Source of the DNA: CBDDCQ01 sp965226285 | Lineage (GTDB): Bacteria > Bacteroidota > Bacteroidia > Flavobacteriales > Ichthyobacteriaceae | Direction: 5' to 3' | DNA: 64,000 nucleotides | NCBI GenBank assembly: GCA_965226285.1 | Contig: CBDDCQ010000006.1 | Span: 186,001-250,000 of the forward strand | Shown here: piece by piece, positions 43,924 to 53,754 of the stretch | Layout: each line of letters begins with the position of its first letter | Numbering within the stretch: position 1 is the stretch's first letter | Notes under the pieces: generated by a model | Database searches by the model: none | Told to the model about the DNA's origin: nothing | What the model saw: only the letters and a program-made list of their open reading frames with translations | Made by a program: the position numbers and the translations under genes

Positions 43924-46230
43924 TTAAAATTTCACCTCCCAAGAAAAAGATGGAAGCAACCTAAAAAGAGATATAAAATAAGTTTCTGAACTGTATTTTT
44001 TATCATTTGATTTTTGTATATCCAATCTAAATGGATTTTTCCTTCCATAGGCATTATAGAGAGAAAGATTCCAATTAGATTCCAGTCCAAAGAATGTAGT
44101 GGTATATTTAGCCCCTAAGTCTAAACGGTGATAATCAGGAAATCGATGTTCATTCCTCTTTCCATATACAGGTGTAAGTACTCCATTAAAATAGTATTTA
44201 CCCTTGGGATAAGTGGTAGGAGTTCCTGTAGTATATAGCCAAGCAGCTGTAAGTTGCCATTTTTTTGAAATATTATACATCAGTACTATATTTATATCAT
44301 GAGTTTTATCTTGCATAGCGTAATATTCTTTTCCTTCGTTGATTAAATTCGATTGTTTTTTGGCTACTGACCAAGTATAGGATGCCCAGCCCGTTAATCT
44401 TCCTCTCTTCTTTTTTATATAGAGTTCTAATCCGTAAGCGTATCCTTCAGCTTTTACAAGTTGCGATTCTATGAGCTCTCTATTTCCGAATAAATCCGCT
44501 CCTTCCTTATAATCCGTTAAGTCCCACATTCTTTTGTAATACACCTCAGCAGAAGTTTCATACATATTTTGGTCGAAGTTTTTAAAGTATCCCAATGAAA
44601 ATTGAGCGGCTCTTTGAGGTTCTATAAGGTGCGTTACAGGTAGATAAGTATCTAAAGGCGTACCCGAATCATTCAGCGTAAGTACATTTAGGTACTGAGT
44701 GTTTAAAGCAGCTCCTAATTTTACAGATTGCCAATCGTCTATCATATAATTAGCAACAAAACGGGGTTCTAAGTTGTAATAGGTTTTTATAATTCCGGGG
44801 TCTTGCATCTTTTCCGAAGTAATCTCTCCAAATTTATCAAAAGTGTATAATTTTATTTTATCGTAGTTGATTACTGAAAAGGACGAACCGCGCATTCCAT
44901 AATTCAAGGTAATTTTATCGGTTATCTTCCACTCATGAGAAAGATACACGCTACTCTCCAAACCATATCGGATGAGTTGAGCACTTGAAGTTCCTGATCT
45001 AATACCTCCGGTATCTCCGGGTACATATTTATGATGTGTTACCTCAAAACCAAAATCAACTTTAGATTTATCGCTATAGTAATACTCCAAGTTTTGCTTG
45101 AGGGCAAAATCTTCTACTATCGAGTTAATCTCTTGTTTAATTATCTTAAAATCATAATGATAATTATTGTAAGTAAGTGTGGTACTTAAAAATATCTTGC
45201 TGGTCAAAATGTGGTTCCATGAGAGCGTAGCTGCAGTATTTCCCCATTCGAGTCCTGAGTTATTTCCACCTTGAGAAACACCCAAAACATCTTTTCCTTT
45301 ATATAGAGAAAGATATATTCTATCATTGTCACTGATACGATGTGTATATTTAGCATTGATGTCGTAAAAATAAAGTTGGGTATCTTTAAGATTACTTACA
45401 AGAGGGAAGAACATATCAAAGTAGGTTCTTCTACCGGCTATCATTAAACTACTTTTTTCCTTAATTATGGGAATTTCTAAATTCAATTTACTAGCCAATA
45501 GTCCTAAAGTGGTTTTTCCTTTGAATTGTTTCATATTAGCATCTCGCGTCTTTACCAAAAGTACAGATGAAAGCCTACCACCATAATTGGCGGGTGCTTC
45601 TCCTTTATAAAGTTTTAAATCTTTGATTACATCGCTATTGAACACCGAAAATAGTCCCATAGCATGAGAAGGGTTATACAGTTGCGCCTCATCTATGAGC
45701 ACTAAATTTTGATCTGCACTCCCTCCCCTTACAAAAAAGTTTGAAGTGACACCTGATGCTTGTTTTACGCCAGGTAAAAATATAATAGCTTTTAACGGAT
45801 CTTTTTCACCCATAAACAGGGGCATTTTTTCTATTTCTGTAGCTTTCATACTATTTACTGCTGTTTCTAAAACTTTTATATTTTCATTTTTTTGCTCTGT
45901 AGAAACAATTACTTCTTCCAAAATTTGGGTGTCGGCTTGTAAGGCTATATCGAGTTTAGTATCTTTAGTCAGGTTAATTTCTAATACTTTAGTTTGGTAT
46001 CCCATATAGTTTACCGATATACGGTGTTTTCCTTCAGGTAACTCCATAGAATAGAAACCATAACCATTAGATACCACGCCTTGTTTGGTTTTTAAACTAA
46101 GTACTGAAGCATATAATAAGGGATCAGCATTAGTGGCATCAGTAACGTATCCATTGATAACATACTTATTCTGTGCCAAGGTCGCCTCTGCTACCAACAG
46201 AAGTAGTATAATATAAAAGCAGTTTTTCAT
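43924..46230 (-). CDS. TonB-dependent receptor with carboxypeptidase-regulatory-like domain
   Basis: 768 residues. A signal peptide (MKNCFYIILLLLVAEATLAQ) is followed by a CarboxypepD_reg-like beta-sandwich (YVINGYVTDATNADPLLYASV, YSMELPEGKHRISVNYMGY), a plug domain (PLKAIIFLPGVKQASGVTSNFFVRGGSADQNLVLIDEA, with AMGLFSVFNSDVIKDLKLYKG) and a barrel that ends LRLLPSFSWEVKF. It is paired with the DUF4249 gene just downstream. The ligand is unknown; many receptors of this subtype have no polysaccharide locus. Confidence 0.9.
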   Translation of the reverse strand: MKNCFYIILLLLVAEATLAQNKYVINGYVTDATNADPLLYASVLSLKTKQGVVSNGYGFYSMELPEGKHRISVNYMGYQTKVLEINLTKDTKLDIALQADTQILEEVIVSTEQKNENIKVLETAVNSMKATEIEKMPLFMGEKDPLKAIIFLPGVKQASGVTSNFFVRGGSADQNLVLIDEAQLYNPSHAMGLFSVFNSDVIKDLKLYKGEAPANYGGRLSSVLLVKTRDANMKQFKGKTTLGLLASKLNLEIPIIKEKSSLMIAGRRTYFDMFFPLVSNLKDTQLYFYDINAKYTHRISDNDRIYLSLYKGKDVLGVSQGGNNSGLEWGNTAATLSWNHILTSKIFLSTTLTYNNYHYDFKIIKQEINSIVEDFALKQNLEYYYSDKSKVDFGFEVTHHKYVPGDTGGIRSGTSSAQLIRYGLESSVYLSHEWKITDKITLNYGMRGSSFSVINYDKIKLYTFDKFGEITSEKMQDPGIIKTYYNLEPRFVANYMIDDWQSVKLGAALNTQYLNVLTLNDSGTPLDTYLPVTHLIEPQRAAQFSLGYFKNFDQNMYETSAEVYYKRMWDLTDYKEGADLFGNRELIESQLVKAEGYAYGLELYIKKKRGRLTGWASYTWSVAKKQSNLINEGKEYYAMQDKTHDINIVLMYNISKKWQLTAAWLYTTGTPTTYPKGKYYFNGVLTPVYGKRNEHRFPDYHRLDLGAKYTTTFFGLESNWNLSLYNAYGRKNPFRLDIQKSNDKKYSSETYFISLFRLLPSFSWEVKF

Positions 46231-46773
46231 ATAAATTTTTGTTTAAAATTTTTCGCGAGTGCAAATTTAAACTCTTTTTATACATAGATCAATGATAAAT
46301 CTAATTAAATTGATGAGGTGTCTTTAACTTTCCTTTAATAAGAGTCTATGAAATTGTCAATGCCTCTTTGCTCTTTTCCAAAGTTTATGCTTATCTTCTT
46401 TTACTACAATAGATTATTTGGGTTATACATAATATCAATAATAACATACATATTTACATAACATCTCACGTTATTTATTATTTTTTTATTTTTTAAATTA
46501 ATACTTAATCTATTATTCGCATACAAAAAAACATAGGGTATTAAAGTATTTTTATATAACTAACACAAGTACTCTGCTACATAGTTGATATATGATTTAA
46601 ATAATTTAACAGGATATAAATATTAAAAACAAATTTTCAATAAGCCAAAAATTATTTTTTTTAACACTTAGCTTAGCACACTCTATAAAAAGTTATAGCA
46701 GTAGATTTAATTTTTTTGGTAACACCTTTATTTTACATCGAATTCACGTTAAATTAATGTATGTAGCTCCTCT
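46231..46773 (-). pseudogene. Relic of a surface-lipoprotein gene and its upstream element
   Basis: A non-coding 543-bp region. At 46361-46379 a 19-base stretch is identical to 53345-53363, which encodes the EKSKEA segment after the lipidated Cys of the lipoprotein at 51185-53458; the similarity extends from about 46349 to 46408. At 46640-46725 is a partial copy of the dispersed element found upstream of that lipoprotein, in the same orientation and order. The parts fit the eroded 5' end of a paralogue. The rest shows nothing recognisable. Confidence 0.6.
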
Positions 46774-48177
46774 TTAAGAATGTATTGCTCTTTTTCCTGT
46801 AGCATCTAATGCAGCCTCTTTTATGGCTTCTGTAAAAGTAGGGTGTGCGTGGCTTATTCTAGCAATATCTTCGGCAGATGCTCTAAATTCCATAGCTAAT
46901 ACTGCTTCTGCAATCATATCAGCAGCTCTAGCACCTATCATGTGTACGCCCAGTATCTCATCAGTTTGGGTATGGGTGAGTACTTTTACTACTCCTTCTG
47001 TATCCATAGAGGCTCTAGCCCTACCCAAAGCCTTCATAGGAAAAGAGCCTACTTTATAATCTATGCCTTGTTCTTTGAGTTGCTCTTCTGTTTTCCCTAC
47101 TGCTGCTACTTCTGGCCAAGTATAAACTACTCCCGGGATAAGGTTATAATCTATATGAGGTCTCTCTCCAGCGATATACTCTGCTACCATTATCCCTTCT
47201 TCCTCAGCTTTGTGTGCCAGCATAGCACCTTTTACTACATCTCCTATGGCATAGATATTTTCCACTGAAGTTTGTAGATGAACATTAGTTTCTATGCTGC
47301 CTTTTTTATCTAATTTAATCCCTATATTTTCTAATCCGAGCCCATCTGTATAAGGGCTTCTTCCTACTGCTACCAAGCAATAATCTGCTGTGAATTTTAC
47401 ATCTTTATCTTTTTTATCTCTTGCTGTAATTACCACTTCATCTCCATGCACACTGCCTCCTGTTACCTTATAAGAGAGATTAAATTTAAACCCTATCTTT
47501 TTAAGGCTCTTTTGCAATTCCTTGCCAAGAGTTTTATCCATAGTAGGTATAATACTATCGCAATATTCTATTACGGTTACCTCTGTACCTATACGTGCAT
47601 ATACAGAACCTAACTCTAATCCAATTACCCCACCGCCTATTACTATCATTCTCTTTGGAATTTCATCTAACTTCAATGCTTCAGTAGAAGTGATCATTCT
47701 CTTTTTATCATTTTTCAAAAAAGGTAGTTCCGTAGGTTTAGACCCTGTAGCAATAATCGTTTTTTTAGCCTCTATAGTTTCTTCACTACCATTTTTCTTG
47801 GTGATTTTGATATGTGTAGCATTTACAAATGAACCTACACCTTTATATACCTCTATTTTGTTTTTGCCCATAAGGTAGTTAATTCCCTCATGAGTTTGAG
47901 CAATTACTTTGTCTTTGCGTGCCATCATTTGACGAAAGTCCACCTGAGTTTTTTCTATTTTGATACCGTGTTTTTCAAAATTCTTCACTGCATTGTGATA
48001 GTGCTCTGATGAATCTAATAAGGCTTTAGACGGAATACAGCCCACATTTAAACAAGTACCTCCAAGGGTATCATACTTTTCTATGATAGCCGTTTTCATA
48101 CCCAATTGTGCACACCTGATAGCAGATACATACCCTCCCGGTCCGCTACCAATTACTACTATATCATAGTTATTCAT
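46774..48177 (-). CDS. lpdA: Dihydrolipoyl dehydrogenase (E3)
   Basis: 467 residues from ATG 48177 (MNNYDIVVIGSGPGGYV); upstream codons are not homologous to the family. It reoxidises dihydrolipoamide in the 2-oxo-acid dehydrogenase complexes and glycine cleavage. FAD-binding GSGPGG at 10-15; redox disulfide Cys42-Cys47 in GGTCLNVGCIPSK; NAD motif IGGGVIGLELG; C-terminal catalytic His-Glu in HAHPTFTEAIKEA. A TACATTTG box (48231-48224 on the minus strand) is a likely -7 element. Divergent from ald. Confidence 0.95.
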   Translation of the reverse strand: MNNYDIVVIGSGPGGYVSAIRCAQLGMKTAIIEKYDTLGGTCLNVGCIPSKALLDSSEHYHNAVKNFEKHGIKIEKTQVDFRQMMARKDKVIAQTHEGINYLMGKNKIEVYKGVGSFVNATHIKITKKNGSEETIEAKKTIIATGSKPTELPFLKNDKKRMITSTEALKLDEIPKRMIVIGGGVIGLELGSVYARIGTEVTVIEYCDSIIPTMDKTLGKELQKSLKKIGFKFNLSYKVTGGSVHGDEVVITARDKKDKDVKFTADYCLVAVGRSPYTDGLGLENIGIKLDKKGSIETNVHLQTSVENIYAIGDVVKGAMLAHKAEEEGIMVAEYIAGERPHIDYNLIPGVVYTWPEVAAVGKTEEQLKEQGIDYKVGSFPMKALGRARASMDTEGVVKVLTHTQTDEILGVHMIGARAADMIAEAVLAMEFRASAEDIARISHAHPTFTEAIKEAALDATGKRAIHS

Positions 48178-48330
48178 AAAATTCTTTTTAATTGATAAAG
48201 TGTTCTCATAAATTTTAATTGAGCAAATGTACATAATAAAAACTATGTGTAACTTATTTAGCTATCATAATTTTTAAATTAAGATGTATATTTGTCAGCA
48301 CTTTATTAAAGATAAATTAATTAAAAAAAG

Positions 48331-49443
48331 ATGAAAATAGGTATTCCAAAGGAAATTAAAGACAATGAGAATAGAGTAGCCATTACTCCATCGGGTGTGA
48401 TAGAATTGATAAAAAACGGACACGAGGTAAAGTTACAAAGTGGCGCAGGAGAAGGTAGTGGCATTATAGATGAAGAATATGTAGAAGCTGGTGCGAGTAT
48501 ATTGGCTACTATAGATGAGGTATATGACTATGCTGATATGATGATGAAAGTAAAAGAACCTATAGAGTCTGAATATAAATTGATAAAACAAGGGCAATTA
48601 CTATTTACATATTTTCACTTTGCATCTTATGAGCCACTCACTAAGGCAATGATAGATAGTAAGTCAGTATGTTTGGCTTATGAAACAGTAGAAAAGGCAG
48701 ATGGAAGTTTGCCATTACTTATTCCAATGTCTGAAGTAGCAGGTAGAATGGCTACCCAACAAGGTGCTAAATATTTGGAAAAACCACTAAAGGGCAGAGG
48801 GATATTACTCGGAGGAGTACCCGGTGTAAAACCTGCTAAAGTACTGGTATTGGGGGGGGGTATCGTAGGGATGCAGGCTACTAAAATGGCTGCCGGTCTT
48901 GGTGCAGATGTTACCATTATGGATATTAGTCTTCCGAGGTTAAGACAGTTAGATGATATTATGCCTACTAATGTAACCACCTTAGTATCTAATGAATATA
49001 ATATTCGCCAAGAAATTAAACAAGCAGATTTAATCATAGGTGCTGTATTGATACCCGGAACGAAAGCACCTCAATTAATCACTCGAGAGATGCTTAAAGA
49101 GATGAAACCCGGCACTGTACTCATAGATGTAGCAGTAGATCAAGGAGGATGTATAGAAACTTGTAAACCTACCACTCATGCCAATCCTATTTTCATTATT
49201 GATGATGTAGTACACTACTGCGTTACTAATATGCCGGGTGCTGTACCTTATACTTCTACGGTAGCACTTACGAATGCTACCTTGCATTATGCGATGCAAT
49301 TAGCAAACAAAGGTTGGGTACGAGCTTGCAGGGAAAACAAAGAATTAGAAAAGGGTTTGAATATCATCAATGGAGAGGTAGTATATAAAGCCGTTGCTGA
49401 CTTATTCAATTTACCTTATGTAGATGTAAAAAAATATCTTTAA
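48331..49443 (+). CDS. ald: Alanine dehydrogenase
   Basis: 370 residues. Interconverts L-alanine and pyruvate plus ammonia with NAD. The N-terminal MKIGIPKEIKDNENRVAITPSGV is the family signature, AVAGRMATQQGAKYLE-like text is present (VAGRMATQQGAKYL), and the NAD fold includes VLGGGIVGMQATKMAAGLGADVTIMD. VDVKKYL closes the protein. TATATTTG at 48287-48294 fits a -7 box. The gene after it, prmC, starts 28 bp on. Confidence 0.95.
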   Translation: MKIGIPKEIKDNENRVAITPSGVIELIKNGHEVKLQSGAGEGSGIIDEEYVEAGASILATIDEVYDYADMMMKVKEPIESEYKLIKQGQLLFTYFHFASYEPLTKAMIDSKSVCLAYETVEKADGSLPLLIPMSEVAGRMATQQGAKYLEKPLKGRGILLGGVPGVKPAKVLVLGGGIVGMQATKMAAGLGADVTIMDISLPRLRQLDDIMPTNVTTLVSNEYNIRQEIKQADLIIGAVLIPGTKAPQLITREMLKEMKPGTVLIDVAVDQGGCIETCKPTTHANPIFIIDDVVHYCVTNMPGAVPYTSTVALTNATLHYAMQLANKGWVRACRENKELEKGLNIINGEVVYKAVADLFNLPYVDVKKYL

Positions 49444-49471
49444 ATAACAAGCCCTTACAATTACTTAACTT

Positions 49472-50319
49472 ATGAACTTAGAAGAGATAGAAAATTTATT
49501 TAGCCAAGAATTAGTCCATATATACCCTTGTAAAGAGATAGAGAATTTATTCTTTTTGACGATAGAAGAAGTACTTGGTATCAATAGGCTTGCATTTTCT
49601 TTTGAAAGAAAAAAAAACTAAGTTTCACTCAAGTCCAAGAACTTAAAGAAGTTGTATTGCTTTTGAAAAAACAAAAGCCGCTCCAATATATTCTAAATAA
49701 AACTTATTTCTATGGATTGCCTTTTGAAGTAAATAAATATACAATTATTCCGCGCAACGAGACAGAAGAACTGGTGGAGTGGATATTGAGATCTATTCCC
49801 AAAGATGATTCCTTGAAAATATTAGATATAGGCACTGGTAGCGGTTGTATTGCTATTAGTTTAAAAAAACATTTACCTCGTTGCTATATTACTGCTTTAG
49901 ATATTTCTCATCAAGCCCTAAAAGTCGCTGAAAGAAATGCTAAGCTCAATAGCGTAAAGATACATTTTCAGCAAATGGATATTTTAAGAGAAGTACCAAA
50001 TGATACATTTGATATGATAGTGAGTAACCCTCCTTATGTAAGAAACATTGAAAAGAAATGGATGAAAAAGAATGTATTATTATACGAACCTCATATCGCC
50101 CTTTTTGTAGAAGATAGTAATCCACTATTATTTTATGAGCGGATATGTAGTATAGCCCCAATGCTTTTAAAAAGAAAAGGGTATATTTTTTTTGAAATCA
50201 ATGAGTATTTATCAAAACAAATGCCAATATTAATCGAGCAAAAAGGTTTCAAAAACTTTATCCTCAAAAAAGACATTTATGGGAAGTATCGTATGATAAA
50301 AATTTGTTCTTGTCGATAA
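49472..50319 (+). CDS. prmC: Release factor glutamine methyltransferase, frameshifted at an A9 run
   Basis: The N-terminal part begins at ATG 49472 (MNLEEIENLFSQELVHIYP) and reads to a stop at 49619-49621 just after nine A (49609-49617). One more A, or a -1 slip on the run, continues the frame as KLSFTQVQELKEVVLLLKKQKPLQYIL and then the full catalytic domain to 50319. That domain has the SAM motif ILDIGTGSGCIAISL and the catalytic NPPY (IVSNPPYVRN). PrmC methylates the GGQ glutamine of RF1/RF2. A long slippery A run makes rescue by transcriptional slippage plausible; sequencing error is the alternative. Without rescue only an N-terminally truncated protein could be made from an internal start. 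Confidence 0.85.
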
Positions 50320-50570
50320 AAACTCCAAGAAAAAATATTTAATAAGTTATTTTAAATAGGGGAGATAACAAAAATTAGATGAAAAGAGATTGGCACCTTA
50401 TGAAAATAGTTTGAAATGTTATTTGTGATATGAAAAACTCTTGGAGTAACCAATCTTTATAAGGGAGATAGAAAAAGTAATTAAGAAGGTAGTTCAATTT
50501 ATTACAAAATTTAATGTTTCTATTGAAATTATCAAAGGTTTAGCAAAATTGACTAATTATGAGTTCGACC

Positions 50571-50768
50571 TTGTAAACACTAAACCAGTTTTCAAAGGGT
50601 AAAAAAATTAAATCTGCTGTTATAACTTTTTATAGATTTTTAACTAAGTGTTCACGTAGTAATTTTTGGGTTTGGGAATTAAAAATATTGAAATCGAATA
50701 AAGATGCCCGTATGAAAACAATTTCTCTCTGTATCTGTTTTGAGACTCAAAAAAAATTATTTTTTTGG
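50571..50768 (+). repeat. Dispersed element, full copy, left flank of lipoprotein D
   Basis: About 198 bp, matching the reverse complement of 53521-53720 along its length: TAAACCAGTTTTCAAA, AAAAAATTAAATCTGCTGTT, TTTTTAACTAAGTGTTCA, GGTTTGGGAATTAAAAA, AAACAATTTCTCT and TTTTGAGACTCAAAAAAAA. In the other copy this sequence runs directly into the promoter of the lipoprotein; here it leads into non-coding DNA. Confidence 0.85.
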
Positions 50769-51184
50769 TTCATTAATTTTAGCTAACTTGAGGGCATAAA
50801 AAATCCCGTAACCCTTACTGTACACGAGTTTACAGCGTTTTTTACACTTTACCTAAAATGTATATTCCGTTTTTCTATTTATATATTAGATATTTAAAAC
50901 AAACTAAATATTCGTGATTTAAAAAAATTATTTTGTAGAACCCAAATAATTTTATTTAGTAAGATCAAAGCAGGCTTTAAAAGAGCATTTTATCATCTTT
51001 CGCTAACACTCAAGAATGAAAAATGCAAATATCAGAAGTAACAACTCCCGCACTCTGCTCTTACGAGATCGGTTGGGGGAGTTTTTAAGTGTCATCGCTT
51101 GCCTTTAAATATCCCGTCAATCTTTGACCGACACCTCTCTACGAGATACGAGAGGAGAGAGGCACCCGAGCACAGCGGGTGGTT
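50769..51184. other. Non-coding region with GC-richer hairpins
   Basis: No gene. AACTCCC (51043-51049) and GGGAGTT (51077-51083) can form a long-loop hairpin followed by TTTTAAG on the plus strand. Nearer the lipoprotein stop, on the minus strand, two more stem-loops are possible (ACCCG/CGGGT and CCTCTCT/AGAGAGG, 51133-51182), which may be its 3' end structure. The local GC content is clearly above the surroundings. Confidence 0.4.
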
Positions 51185-53458
51185 TCAATTCTTTATGCAA
51201 CGGACACTAGTTCCTTGGCTATTGAACATGTTCAAGTTAGGATAAACCCCATCACTATCAAATCCCATGTATAAACACTTACTTTTATTGTATCGCGTAC
51301 TTGACCAGTAAAAGCCTAAATGACTTCTGTGAATGACTTGCGCAGTTGTTGAGTCGCGAGACCCCGCCATAGGGAGTTTTAATTTACCCGTTGATCTTAC
51401 TTTTTTGCTGTTGTCATAACTACTTAAAACTCCTGCATTATTCGCAGCTACCCACTCATCTTTAGTAGGTACTCTAAAGCCAGGTGGACAGGGATTATTT
51501 AAACCACCACCTGAATGACCACTTGAATACGCATTACTCCAAAAGTTACCATAAGTATCTGTTGTACTATCATAACCTCCTGATTTATCTTTACTAGTGC
51601 CATTATACCAATAGGAACTACTACTAGAAATGAATTTACTATATCTTGGTGTTGACTTCAAAAGACCAGTATAACTACTAATTGGTGTAGCTTGAATAGT
51701 ATTATTTAAAATACCCCAATTATTACCAAACTGATGACCATCGCGTGCTCTACCATATTGATAATAATCCCCTAAACAATTTAGAGTGATATTACCTGTA
51801 CAGACCTCACCTGCACCTAAGTTTCTATCTAACCACTTACGGCTATAACCACTCGCATTGGAGACTGTTATTATTTGATAGGTCTTGCCATCTCCGCCCT
51901 CACTCGTTTTCCACACACCACCTGTGAAAACAGATAAAATCTGAAACTCTGCGTTACTTATCGTTTTATCTGCTTTCATATCGTGTTCTAATACAAGTGT
52001 CAAAGTCAAGGTAGTGCCTTTGCTATAATTAATGATCTTAGCTGCAGTACCCAACCCTGAAACAGAGGCACCACTACTCTCTGAATCACTTGTAATTTGT
52101 ACCGATTTAATACGATAGCCTACTTTGGTACCGTTAACACCTGCTAAGATTTCTGCATTGCTTATCTCACCTGATGAACTATAAAGTTTACTTTGTTTAA
52201 CCCAACTTAAATCTACAGGAGCAGCCATCTTTGTAATTTCAAATTCTGCACCTGTAAAGGTTTTATCTGCTTTTGCATCGTGTTCAAATACAAGTGTCAA
52301 CGTCAATACAGTCATTTTAGTATAACCAGTGATCTTAGCTGTAGTACCACTCCCTGAAACAGATGCACCACTGGTTGAGGTATCACTGGTAATCCGTACT
52401 GATCTAATACGATAGCCTGTTTTTGTACCGCTAAGACCGTTTAATAATGCTGCATTGCTGATCTCTCCTCCAGCACTATAAGCCTTACTTTGTTTACGCC
52501 AAGTTAAATCACTTGGGGCAGCCCCCTTTGTAATTTCAAATTCTGCACCTGTAAAGGTTTTATCTGCTTTTGTATCATGCTCAAATACAAGCGTCAACGT
52601 CAAGATAGTCGCTTTGCTATAATTAACGATCTTAGCACCAATACCACTTCCTGAAACCCTTGCACCACTGCCCCCTGAATCATTGGTAATCTGTGCTGAT
52701 TTTACACGATAGCCCTCTTTTGGACCCGATACACCGCCTAATAATTCAACGTTGCTTATCTCATCTCCAGAACGATAAACCTTGCTTTGTGTTCTCCAGC
52801 TTAAATCCGAAGGAGCATCCCCCTTTGTAATTTCAAACGCTGCATTACTGAGCGTTACATCCAAATCTGATGTAGCATTGTGTTTTAAGCGTAACGAAGC
52901 CGTAAAAACGCCCGCCCGATTAAATGCTAACCTTAAATTTGGTGCACTTCCATTGACCCTTACTATATCATTAGGATTCAGATTTGTGATCTCTTTTAAA
53001 GTATAGCCATCCTTTGCACCTTTTACATGATTTAGAATTTCTGTAGCATTCAGATGCCCACCTTTTGTATATTCTTTGGTCAGTTTTTCAAAGGTCAATA
53101 CTGGAAGTAATATTTTTACCTCTACTGTATATTTTTTGCTCTCTCCATTTTCTGCGGTTACTGTAAACGATACTGGATTGCTCCAATCTTTCACTGTCGT
53201 TGGGTCGGGTTTGATCGTTGCCTTTGACGATAACTCTACCTTTGCCGATAAAGAATTTATATTTGTTCCATAGGGCACCTCTATCAATAATGAGGTGCCG
53301 TTTAACTTGCCTTTATAAGTGCCTAATTCAAAGGAGATGATCGATGCCTCTTTGCTCTTTTCCGAAGATTTATCGTCTTTAGTACATTGGGTCAGTTGGC
53401 TTATAGAAAATATGAATGCTAATAAACCAAAAAAATATCTGTTCTTTATCTTTTTCAT
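51185..53458 (-). CDS. Modular surface lipoprotein D: four modules with Fib_succ_major head
   Basis: About 757 residues from ATG 53458 (MKKIKNRYFFGLLAFIFSIS). Lipidated Cys25 is followed by TKDDK, a clear K-(D/E)2 surface-export signal. Next comes an Ig-like DUF5018-type domain (ISFELGTYKGKLNGTSLLIEV, ending NGESKKYTVEVK), then four ~100-residue stalk modules like those of the 20.9-32.4 kb array (LTWRKQSKAYSAGGEISNAA). The last ~210 residues are a Fib_succ_major paralogous domain, a C-type-lectin-like fold: RKWLDRNLGAGEVC, CPPGFRVPTKDEW, GFYWSSTRYN, and FNSQGTSVRCIKN at the end. A good -33/-7 promoter lies just upstream, and the gene sits between inverted copies of a ~190-bp element. Surface binding is inferred. 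Confidence 0.85.
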   Translation of the reverse strand: MKKIKNRYFFGLLAFIFSISQLTQCTKDDKSSEKSKEASIISFELGTYKGKLNGTSLLIEVPYGTNINSLSAKVELSSKATIKPDPTTVKDWSNPVSFTVTAENGESKKYTVEVKILLPVLTFEKLTKEYTKGGHLNATEILNHVKGAKDGYTLKEITNLNPNDIVRVNGSAPNLRLAFNRAGVFTASLRLKHNATSDLDVTLSNAAFEITKGDAPSDLSWRTQSKVYRSGDEISNVELLGGVSGPKEGYRVKSAQITNDSGGSGARVSGSGIGAKIVNYSKATILTLTLVFEHDTKADKTFTGAEFEITKGAAPSDLTWRKQSKAYSAGGEISNAALLNGLSGTKTGYRIRSVRITSDTSTSGASVSGSGTTAKITGYTKMTVLTLTLVFEHDAKADKTFTGAEFEITKMAAPVDLSWVKQSKLYSSSGEISNAEILAGVNGTKVGYRIKSVQITSDSESSGASVSGLGTAAKIINYSKGTTLTLTLVLEHDMKADKTISNAEFQILSVFTGGVWKTSEGGDGKTYQIITVSNASGYSRKWLDRNLGAGEVCTGNITLNCLGDYYQYGRARDGHQFGNNWGILNNTIQATPISSYTGLLKSTPRYSKFISSSSSYWYNGTSKDKSGGYDSTTDTYGNFWSNAYSSGHSGGGLNNPCPPGFRVPTKDEWVAANNAGVLSSYDNSKKVRSTGKLKLPMAGSRDSTTAQVIHRSHLGFYWSSTRYNKSKCLYMGFDSDGVYPNLNMFNSQGTSVRCIKN

Positions 53459-53488
53459 TTTAGTAATAATTAATGATTTAACAAGGTG

Positions 53489-53521
53489 CAAATTTATCAA
53501 ACAAAACAGTAAATAAATCAA
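53489..53521 (-). promoter_or_regulatory. Promoter of lipoprotein D
   Basis: On the minus strand, TTG (53521-53519) and TAAATTTG (53496-53489) separated by 22 bases, 30 bp from the ATG. It directly abuts the end of the dispersed element. Confidence 0.75.
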
Positions 53522-53720
53522 AAAAAATAATTTTTTTTTGAGTCTCAAAACAGGTACAAAAGAGAAATTGTTTTAATAGGTGCAGGCGTATCTTTATTTT
53601 ATTTCAATACTTTTTAATTCCCAAACCTAAAATTACTACTTGAACACTTTAGTTAAAAATCGATAAAAGTGATAACAGTAGATTTAATTTTTTTACCTTT
53701 TTGAAAACTGGTTTAGAATG
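53521..53720 (-). repeat. Dispersed element, full copy, upstream of lipoprotein D
   Basis: Inverted relative to 50571-50768 and similar over its length. Small differences include TTATCACTTTTATCG for TTATAACTTTTTATAG and an extra GCACCTATTAA block. It contains no coding potential. A mobile non-autonomous element or a duplicated regulatory region are both possible. Confidence 0.85.
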
Positions 53721-53754
53721 TTTCTAATTGAACAATATTGAACTTATGCTAAAT

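Noticed and set aside
51040..51184. GC-richer stem-loops as a structured RNA gene
   Set aside because: The stems are short, have long loops and match no RNA family I recognise; they may simply be the 3' end of the lipoprotein transcript.
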